Source: Diploscapter coronatus (Eukaryota; Nematoda; Chromadorea; Rhabditida; Rhabditidae). Taken from it: a DNA stretch of 64,000 bases. A program made the translations under genes and the position numbers. The DNA lies in NCBI GenBank assembly GCA_964036155.1, contig OZ038422.1, positions 68,161,201 to 68,225,200 of the forward strand, read 5' to 3'. This document shows positions 34,322-42,972 of this stretch, piece by piece (position 1 is the first letter of the stretch; the number at the start of each line of letters is the position of its first letter). The notes below the pieces were generated by a model, which had not been told where the DNA came from, ran no database searches, and saw only the letters and a list, made by a program, of their open reading frames with translations.

Positions 34322-36310
34322 TTAGCATGATAAGAATCTGTTCAATGGAGTTCCGCTGTCCGTGACTTCTTTCCTGTCTTTGTCGTATTGATAGACTTTG
34401 TCGGGCGTGAAGATGTAGACGTTTCCACCTTTCCATCGACTCATTCCTTTCACCTTATCCGGCAATCCCTAAATTCTGCTCGTCGTTTTAATCGTCGAGA
34501 AATAATGAAAAATTTGCAACTAACTTATAGTCACATTAAAATAGTTAGCAAATTTGAGTTAAAATACTAAAAAATTACCGAACTTTAACTCGAGACGAAA
34601 TAATAAATTAAAGTAAAAAAAATGTCGAGACTCCTAAAAATCTTATGCTAACCTCAAAGTAGGACATCGTTCTGCCACTCATCAAAGATTTGTTCCAATA
34701 TTCGTCGTACAAAGCAAACTGACCACCATTCTAAAAATATTTTTTTCTTAAAACTCGAATTTACGTTTACCGATAAGAGAAGTTGTCGGGTGTCATGCCA
34801 TCTGATTGCACTGTATGGAGTGAAGGCGATATTCGATGGAAGTTCTTTCGGGAAGTTTGAGTCGAGTTTGAAGCTTAATCCCTGAGCTTTGTATGCATAT
34901 GCCTGAATTATAGAAATGAGTTTCTTGATTAAGTTTATGCAAAACATACACTTTTCTCCTTGATCAAAACCAACCACTCCTTTTCGTCGTCATACACTGC
35001 TGCATTAACGTCATTTGGGCCATTTGGAAAGTACTAAACTCATTTGTATTGAAAGAGAAGTTGACAACTCTAAGCAACCTCTTTTATGCTCCCTTTACCC
35101 ACTATTCGGTTGTTTAGGATTATGTAGACAGTTTTATCGTTGAAGAGATAATCTTTGTTTGGCGCTAAAAGATTATACGATTTTTTCATAATTTTATTCC
35201 ACTTATACTTGAAGCGTAGGCATCTACTCTTTGAGGACAGCCTCCAGAAAACGACGTTGACACTGATCCTGATCCAATATCGGGGCGTTCTTCATTGAAT
35301 GGCAATTTTCTGAAAGTTTATTTTATAAACTGAAGACCTACTAATTAGAGGTGTTAGATAGTGATTATACTGGATATCTAATAGCTTTTCTAAACTATTG
35401 CCCCGTTCAAGCACCTAGATCGTGGAGTTGTGGTGAATGAGTCGGTGTGCCTCCAATCATCCCTATCCTTTTCAGTAGTCGTTCTTAATCTGCCCAAGCT
35501 TGTGGTTGATCGGAAACGAGGTCTTTCTGTAGTACTCTAAACAATATCAACATTGTTAAGATCAATAGCGGTCGAAAGTTCGAAACAATATATGATTTTG
35601 CATATGGTTGGTTGACTCATATGTATGATTTGGCCATATCGAACTTGTAGATTACCTTGGTTTATTGATCAAAATATAAATATGTAAAATTCTACTAGAT
35701 CGATTTATGCTAAATATACGAAATAAACTGAATTACGATAAAGAATAAAAAAAAAAACTTTCGAACTTTCGACCGTCACTATATTCTCAGTGCTTGAATG
35801 TTTATTTTTCTGCACAAGATTAGATACAGACAAATTTGCATTGCAAACAATATTATGAGATTTTTCCGAATAGTGAAAATTTATCCTAGGAAACCGAAAA
35901 TGCCAGAAGAGACCGGTTTGTTGAGCGGAATGTCGACTTTGTCTCCGAGATGGTCGTCGTTGCTCTTGGCCGTGCCCTTCAGGTCGATCTCATCCCCTTC
36001 ATGATGGCTATCCACGTTGCTTCGGGCTGGCAATTCTCCTTCGTCCTTGTGAATCTAAACCTTTGCATTTCATAGAACTATAATATCGAAATGAGGCATG
36101 AGCAGAAATTATCATTTTGATTTCTAAAAATGACAGAAGGAGGAAGACATTTTCTGGATATAATTTCTATCAAAATAAGAGGAGTGCAAATATCATTAGT
36201 CTCCTTACAACTTCAGCCTTAGATCCCCCTCCAAAGAGTCCAAAAAGACATTGGACTTGCTGGAAATCGATCGCGACCAGCAGTACTAGCAGAAGGACCG
36301 TTCGAGACAT
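34322..36310 (-). CDS. Secreted hemopexin-domain protein related to MMPs but lacking the protease domain; alternative short isoform
   Basis: The signal exon 36310-36209 (MSRTVLLLVLLVAIDF...) ends in phase 0. It can join exon 35536-35415, a Thr/Arg-rich hinge, and then 35309-35209, 35164-35079, 35033-34950, 34902-34771, 34730-34653 and 34468-34322: 283 aa. The hemopexin part runs from CPQRVDAY to the terminal LNRFLSC, the two cysteines expected to close the propeller. Repeats such as YLFNDKTVY and VYIFTPDKVYQY are visible. Alternatively the signal exon joins exon 36054-35881, also phase 0, which ends in a stop and gives a 91-aa secreted peptide ending SSGIFGFLG. There is no propeptide or HExxH. 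It sits next to a real MMP and its hinge-hemopexin exons resemble those of that gene. A role as a non-catalytic MMP partner or decoy is inference. Confidence 0.75.
35881..36054 (-). other. Stop-bearing exon giving a 91-aa secreted isoform (or a separate small gene)
   Basis: It opens after AGGTTTAG, reads IHKDEGELPARSNVDSHHEG and ends SSGIFGFLG-stop with no good GT donor in the phase needed to reach the hemopexin exons. Codon use looks coding. The short product would be a signal peptide plus a charged, disordered segment flanked by Phe/Gly patches (LFGLFGGG, GIFGFLG). It could also be an independent small gene that shares the signal exon. Confidence 0.6.
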
Positions 36311-36711
36311 GGCAGACGAATCGAAAGACGAGACGAGACGAAACGAAACGATTCAATAGTCACTGTCAGTGATTCAGTGAAATTGATAAGAGAGGTCTTG
36401 TTTGTCCATTTCGGAAGATGAAAAGAAAAGGCTGAGGTTGAGTAACAATTTATCACACTTTCACTTTCTGTTTTTCTTGCAGAAACAGAGTTTTGAAATA
36501 TTGAATATCAGTCAATGTTCATATCAATTGGGTTGAATCACGTTTTCTAATGACGCAAAACTTTCCGACCAATTTAATAAATTGGGATGATTTAGAGCCG
36601 AATTGAATGATCGGCTATATAGGCTAGCAAGATAACTCAGACTGCGTACTTTTAAATCTTTATTATTTATATATTTGAAACTTGAAATAATTCATAAATT
36701 ATTTATCTTGT
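36311..36711. other. Spacer within the MMP cluster
   Basis: About 400 bp between two same-strand genes, compatible with operon spacing. A run of TTTCGTYTCG repeats on the minus strand precedes the downstream signal exon. No SL2-type signal could be proven. Confidence 0.35.
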
Positions 36712-39700
36712 TTAGCACTGCAAGTATCGGCTTAATGGTGTCTCGTTAGTAACTCTTTTGGCTCTCGAATCGTATGTGAAAACGGAATTTGATGTGAATC
36801 CAGTTAATGACATTCCGGCTGCTAAATAGTTTACTATTAGTAAAAACAAAGGTCAAATCATTACCTAGTTCAGTTCCTTTGACATTATATGGCAAGTTTT
36901 CGAAGTAGTTATCGATTCTGCTTGTTAGCGTGACTTTGTTCCAATTTTCATCGTAGACAACGAATTGACCGCTTTCCTGAATTTACAAAATTATGATTTT
37001 TAACGATGAATAGATAAACAATTCAGCATGTATAAATTTATATCACATATCCTGGCTAGAACTTAGTCCTTTATCATCTTGAAAAGAAGGAAAATGCATG
37101 TTGAAGAAGGCACTTGAAAAGAAATAAACGCTGCTGAGCCAATTTGTAGATGGGAAGTATGCATCGCGTATTTTGAATAAATCGTTCAACTCATTTCTCG
37201 AATTAATGGAATCTCGTAAATTCTACCACAAAAACGCGTTTATTCCAGCGCATTGAGGATACATATAATTTATTCTGTTTCAGGTGATCATTTTATGAAG
37301 TAAAAAAGTGGTAAAATTTGGAGTCGAAAACGTTCCACATGAGCATTCCACTATTGTTGAACATTACCGATAGAACGACTTGATGGCCATTGACCCATCT
37401 CAGCGCTCCAGTTGGTCGAAACGGAACGTCGCGTGGAAGTTGCTTAGGGAAACCATTATCCAGATCGAATTTTAGATTGTGACGATTAAACAAATAACCA
37501 TAGACCTAAAATGATGGCTTTTTACTGTATGCTTCAGAAGAAAAAACCTGTGATCCTGAGAATAGAACAACTCTCCCACTGATCGGATTCCACACAGCTC
37601 CTTGGACTGAAGATGGTGCATTTTGGAAGAGGTCTCTGATAGGTTGGCTCTAAACTTGTACGCACATACTTTGCATTATATCATAAATCATCCCATTGTT
37701 TTCCTGACTTAGAGTTTTGAGATAAAAATAAATCGAAATCAGGGTTAAATTTGGATGTCACGATATCGAATTTGCAAATTGTAATTCCAGACCCATAACT
37801 CAATCATACCTTGATTACTCTTTGTCCGCTTATTGTGTATACTTTAGAGCCTTCGAATAAGTATGAGAAACTTGTGCCTAAAATTTATGCTCTATGCTAC
37901 TATTCTCCTGAAAAAGTGAATTTACTTGGCGTATATGCATCGACAGATCTCGGACATCCTGCAGAACTTCCGAATTTCTCGTCAGTTCCACCGAGCGAAG
38001 TGCCCGATCCCGACGCTGACCCTCCCCATGGTGAACTTGGTCGTCGAGTTGTAGTTGTCGTCCTAGCCGCTAAACTATTTGTTTATTTGTATGTCATTTC
38101 TTTCGATAATTTTTCGCATTTCTGTCATTTTGCAGCTATATATTGAAGAAGCAACACACCATGCACAATCGTTTTTACATGCTTGAAAGTTTCCAAAATT
38201 TTATTATGTTTTGCGAAAAATGACAAAATTCGAAATTTTGATGGTGAAAAACAATTGTACACGTCAAAATGTTTGGAATCTTAATTTTGAGACGCTAGAA
38301 ATTTCAATTTCGATTCTGAATTTTCAAAACTAACATTCAAAACACCCTTTTCACACATAGTCTGCAAATAACGACTAAAATGATGAGATAGATGAGCAGA
38401 GGAATCATGCAAGATTGAGCAGTGAGCAAGTTGTTTAGCGATTATAATAGATTACAAAGCACGCCATAAGTACGAACGATTCATGTATACAAATTATGCA
38501 TAAAAATTATCTATCAAGCAAAAACTCATTTTTCTTCGCTGAAACCTCAATATGAGAATGAATAATAATTTAAAATACTAATTTAATTTTTCACTATGAT
38601 AATTAGTTAACCGCCTGGATTATGAAATGTCCGTCTTTTTGGCGCACTATTTAATATCAATAATTCAGAAGATGATCATCCCAGTCTATCAAGCCACCCT
38701 TTCGCTCTTTCAAACAACCCCTTCGTAGTTGTGGGGCTTTGTGTACCTGAAAGAAATTTGAATTATTGTATTGTAAGTAGAAGCAGAGGCGATAGGCAAA
38801 CTATTTATGAAAGCAAGAACAAAATACGATACGGCTAAATATTATTATGTCTGAAGGCTTTGTAAAAACTCCGTAACTCTACAACTACACCAATTAACGA
38901 AGCGAGCAAAAATTACAGACCTTTTATCAAGAAAAATGTTAACAAATTTTATCTGTATCATTTCCAAATTATTATATTATATTGAGGCAAAAGCAGCATT
39001 GGGATTCAGCTAAAATATTGCGTTGGAAAATTTCAGAAGGAATTACATGATATTTTTATCACTTTGACGAAATGTACACATGTTATTGACTAGTACGTTT
39101 CGCTTGAAAGAAAACCAAAATCGACCGGTCACTTTGATGGCGGTCATTAATCAGGTTTTCATTACTGACAGTCGATAATCGGTATTTGGAATGACGAGTT
39201 TATTCTTTGGTTTAGATCTTTGATGAAAAAGTCTAAAAATACTGAAAAAATCTCTTAATACGTGTGAAAGATTTCGTTAATCCAATAAGTCATTAATTTT
39301 TATTTATTATTATGCCATAAAGTTATCAAATTTTGTTCCTAATATTATCGAAATCTGTACATAATTAGGTTATTGTGACCAATCCCATTCCAGAACGAAC
39401 ATTCAACGAGGATATTCGATAAAAAAATACCCATAGGAGTTTCTATACAACATAATTGCACAATGAAGAATACCCGTTCTGGAATCATAATTGATTATTA
39501 ACCGTAGAAGCAATGACATTGATTATTGACAACTATGCAAACTGATAAATCACACTCACTTGTAGTAAAACTGCTACCGCCACCCCACGAAGAGCCTGAA
39601 TTCGACCCTTGTTGACCAGAATTCCAGCCAGGATTCCGGTTTTCCCAATCACTACCCCATTGACTTCCCTTTTGTCGACTACCCGAATCGCCCCAATTTG

Positions 39701-42002
39701 ACCCCGACCCAGAATTCGAATTTCCCCATCCATTTGAGTTGGAGCCACCCCATGGCGATTGCGTCGTAGGTGAAAGCCGACCTGAAGAACCGCCCCAACT
39801 CGAACCACTCGAAGAACTGCCTGATGATGAAGAGGATGAACCAGAACCGCGGCCTGGAATTAAATAGTCGATTGTGTTTTTTTTATGAAAACTGTTTTAG
39901 GGATATGCGAAATTTTAGCATTTTTTTTTTTTAATTTTTTCTTTTCCCAACATTGAATATTCAATACGTAGTCTAATGACAACCTGGAAATGTTGAAGTG
40001 CAGCATTTTAGTATTTTAATATCGTAACATGCGAAATACGTTGGTTGGGCTTGGGTTTAGGGGCTATGCACGACCTGTCAAAGAGAAACTAGAGTTCAAT
40101 TTTTGGGCTTCTCTAATACACACCATTTCTTGCGCATTTCAAACGAACTTCTCTAATAACTTTTGATAAATGCGATCAATCGGAAAAACTTCTAGCGTAC
40201 AGTAATAGAAAATATTTAGGACTGATTCTGTACACTAACGAATTTCCGAAAAAACTCGATAATCAAATTATTATAGAGATTCGCTTTGTGCGCAACGATT
40301 TGATCAATTTGCTTCGAGTTGACAGGTCGTGTATGGCAAAGACGATTTTCCTATACTAGTTCGCATGTTATATCTCACTCTATGGCTCCGGATTGGAGAT
40401 CTGACTCTCAGAAATGTAGCTATTTTCTTATTTTTGTACGCTATTTTGTTTTCGAACTTACCATAAATATCTTGAATTGCGCTAATGTCGTCAGAAGTTA
40501 GTTCAGGCGCAATGTATCTGCCGCTGTTATCAACAGTAGACTGATAGAATGGTGCCATAATGGCTTTGTCGTTCCTTGAATGCTCGAGTCCGAGCGTATG
40601 TCCTCCCTCATGAATAGCAACGGCTAAAATGTCCGTGTAGTCGCTAAAATATCGAAAGTTTTCATTGATCTTGAGACTTTTTCTGCCTTCCGATTTTATT
40701 AGCGTCCTTGTAGGCCCATTTTTCATCGTCATCAAAATGTAGTGCGCCGTTTTCAGGCATTGTTGCATGTGCTAGCACTCCGCCATCGCCATCGAACGGC
40801 CCATAGAAATATTATCATGAAAGAAAATTGGTTCATCATCAAACCATGGATCTCCGTGATTCTTCGTCCCGAACTTGATTTTGATGTCTCCTCTGCCTTG
40901 AGGTACTTCCTCAAACGATATTGGCGCTACAGCGCTCCATTTGCCGTAAGCTTCACGAATTGCTCGTCTGTAATACAAATGAATCAATCGATATTCATCT
41001 CGACGTCTGTCATATTATCTCGAAATATCGATCATAAACTGCCTACTGAAAGAGTCAATGAATATTTTCTGGATATTCGCAAGCGTTAATCTTTCCGGTT
41101 TATCAGTGATATCAGAAATCAATTTATGTATCGAGAACGGTGGCGAAATGGAATTGTAATGTGGGATATTAAAAACTGAAACTGGCAGAAAGACTACGAA
41201 TTACGTGATTCGTAAAATATGCACTCTATTTCGTCATTGATAGAAAAACTCATAAGACTTATGCCTTACCTGACAGTATCTCTATCCAAATCAGGTGTGT
41301 ATGATTCAAATGAGTAAGTGATGTGGCTCTTCTTCCATTTGAATCCCGAACTGCCCCCAGACGCTGTGATGGCCAGTGGAGCATCGGTGAACCCGCAGCG
41401 AGGCATGGCCATCTTCTTCCTCGTTACAGAATCCAGAATTCCTGTCTTTGCAAGACCAGCAAATTCTTGGAATTTCCTAGAAAAGTATCACCTTGGTTTT
41501 ATATCTTCAAAATCCTGCTAAAAACTAACATGACAGCCTTCTTGATCATGCTTCCAACGTCAAAATCTCCAGCCATTCCGCCGGTTTGTAAATTTGTCGG
41601 ACTAATGTAACCGAAGTCTTGCAAGTAGTCCTTAATTCGTTTATTTTAAATGGCGATTTCATCATCTATTATGTGATACAACTTTTTATAAAAAAAATAT
41701 ATATATATATCTTCCTGATCAAAAACTGTTCTATTTTCGAATTTGGATAAAATATTCTTTCAATATTAGGCTATTTCAAAGATAGGTTTAAAACTAATCA
41801 ACCTATAATTTACCTTAGCTTTATCTTCGCTGACAGGAGCAACATTGAATTTATTTGAATGCCCATGCGATAATCCCCCTCCAGCGCCCGAATTGCTGCC
41901 GCTATTGCTATTTCCTTTCAAATTCGAAACGAGATCGCTGAAGAATCCTGCGTCTGATATCGATACCAAAATTAGAGTGATTATCAGCCGTCGAATAATC
42001 AT
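36712..42002 (-). CDS. Matrix metalloproteinase (gene A) with optional hemopexin domain
   Basis: Exons 42002-41814, 41630-41530, 41476-41270, 40967-40845, 40800-40687, 40643-40462 and 39853-39560, then either 38746-38676 (stop; 426 aa) or the hemopexin exons 38069-37926, 37877-37810, 37649-37548, 37505-37368, 36976-36865 and 36821-36712 (627 aa). Both joins keep frame. Order: signal peptide, Gly/Ser linker, propeptide with cysteine switch PRCG (C124), catalytic domain with [12 protein letters not shown] (H256/E257/H260/H266) and Met-turn M274, Gly/Ser/Trp hinge, hemopexin from CPRSVDAY to LSRYLQC. MMPs are zinc endopeptidases that act on matrix. Intron 5 starts with GC (AAG|GCAG), and the paralogue's spacing supports it. 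Intron 4 (40844-40801) ends GG instead of AG. ATG directly follows a CAATTCAG acceptor. Confidence 0.8.
38357..38408 (-). other. Possible separate signal-peptide exon for the hemopexin module
   Basis: ATG opens a hydrophobic run, [17 protein letters not shown], and reaches a GT donor in phase 1, the phase needed to enter the hinge exon at 38069. If used, the hemopexin module (241 aa) would be secreted on its own, like the neighbouring gene at 34322-36310. No family evidence supports it, and it could be chance in an AT-rich intron. Confidence 0.3.
38676..38746 (-). other. Alternative terminal exon of MMP gene A
   Basis: It begins after TTTCTTTCAG and encodes [20 protein letters not shown] then RLG-stop. 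Its entry phase (1) equals that of the first hemopexin exon, so choosing between them decides whether the enzyme has a hemopexin domain. The end is an amphipathic helix ([13 protein letters not shown]), similar in character to the tail of gene B ([14 protein letters not shown]). Confidence 0.65.
40065..40335. repeat. MITE with ~17-bp TIRs in an MMP intron
   Basis: TATGCACGACCTGTCAA at the left is matched inverted by TTGACAGGTCGTGTATG at the right (15 of 17). It lies wholly within the 608-bp intron 39854-40461 of gene A and has no ORF of note. Confidence 0.65.
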
Positions 42003-42012
42003 CTGAATTGAA
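42003..42012 (-). promoter_or_regulatory. Probable SL trans-splice acceptor of MMP gene A
   Basis: The minus strand reads TTCAATTCAG then ATG. Gene B has the same layout, which suggests that each MMP has its own leader addition. Confidence 0.45.
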
Positions 42013-42972
42013 TTATCGTTTACATAAGTTATTACAGTTGATAGTATCGTCCGGGCAATGAAAACATGGAGAATTAGAGATCAGAAGGGAGAGTGCGTGC
42101 GATCAATTGACGGCTGATGAAATTGATAGATAAGTTTGACAAATGATAAAATCGACGTGGGTTATCAATAACATTATCAATCGAGAAGGAAGACATCGTG
42201 GTATTGAAGTAATTGGAATGATGAACTAGTGAGAACATAAAATGGCGTTAGTGTAAGCAAGAAATTCAAAAGAGAATTCTGTATGAAAAACGACCAAAAT
42301 GACTTCATTTGGTCTATTTTTCAATTTTCACTACGTGTTTGAGCGCAGTTCTTCTGTCCTCATAGCGATGTCTTCTTGGTTATGCTGTTACCATCATTTA
42401 TCACTTCATCAGTTCATCTATTTTTCTTCACTTCGATGCAACGCGAGAAGACCTGGCTGTGGCGACTTACTCAGTCGATAGTCAGAATCGAAAAGTTCAG
42501 CGAATTGATCTGAGAAATCGATCTGTCGATCTGTGTGGAAGAGGAGGAAATTGATAGTTTTAAAGATTCGAATGTAGATTATGAATCACAGCCTGGTATT
42601 TTTCCTGTTTACGTTAAACTTTTGAGTATCAAAATTGAGTGTGACAATGTATTTGTGCTGGACAATTTTGGGGACCAAGTTAAAGGTATATATTCTTATA
42701 TGATTAGAGAGCTGTAAAATTCAGAAAGAATCTCAATTCTAAAAATGTGAATTCCACTCTTTTTCACTCTAAAATTATTATTCCACATTTTGAAGGTTTG
42801 AAGCTTTTTCTGTTTCGATTACACGATGAGTTCAGAGCATGCTTTAGTCATTTTGATTTATTTCATATTCGTTATCTTTTATCAACGATAGCGGATAAAT
42901 ACAAACATACACGTATTCAATTAGTACGCATAATTATGATATGAAGATCATGATAGTATAATTGCAAAACGA
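42013..42972. other. Spacer between the two MMP genes
   Basis: About 960 bp with no clear gene. A plus-strand open stretch at about 42430-42540 reads EDLAVATYSVDSQNRKVQR, but I find no start, donor or family, so it is left uncalled. No hemopexin remnant for gene B is seen here. Confidence 0.4.

Noticed and set aside
42425..42545. Plus-strand coding-like stretch (EDLAVATYSVDSQNRK...)
   Set aside because: No start codon, donor or partner exon found, and it stops after about 40 codons; too little to call a gene.
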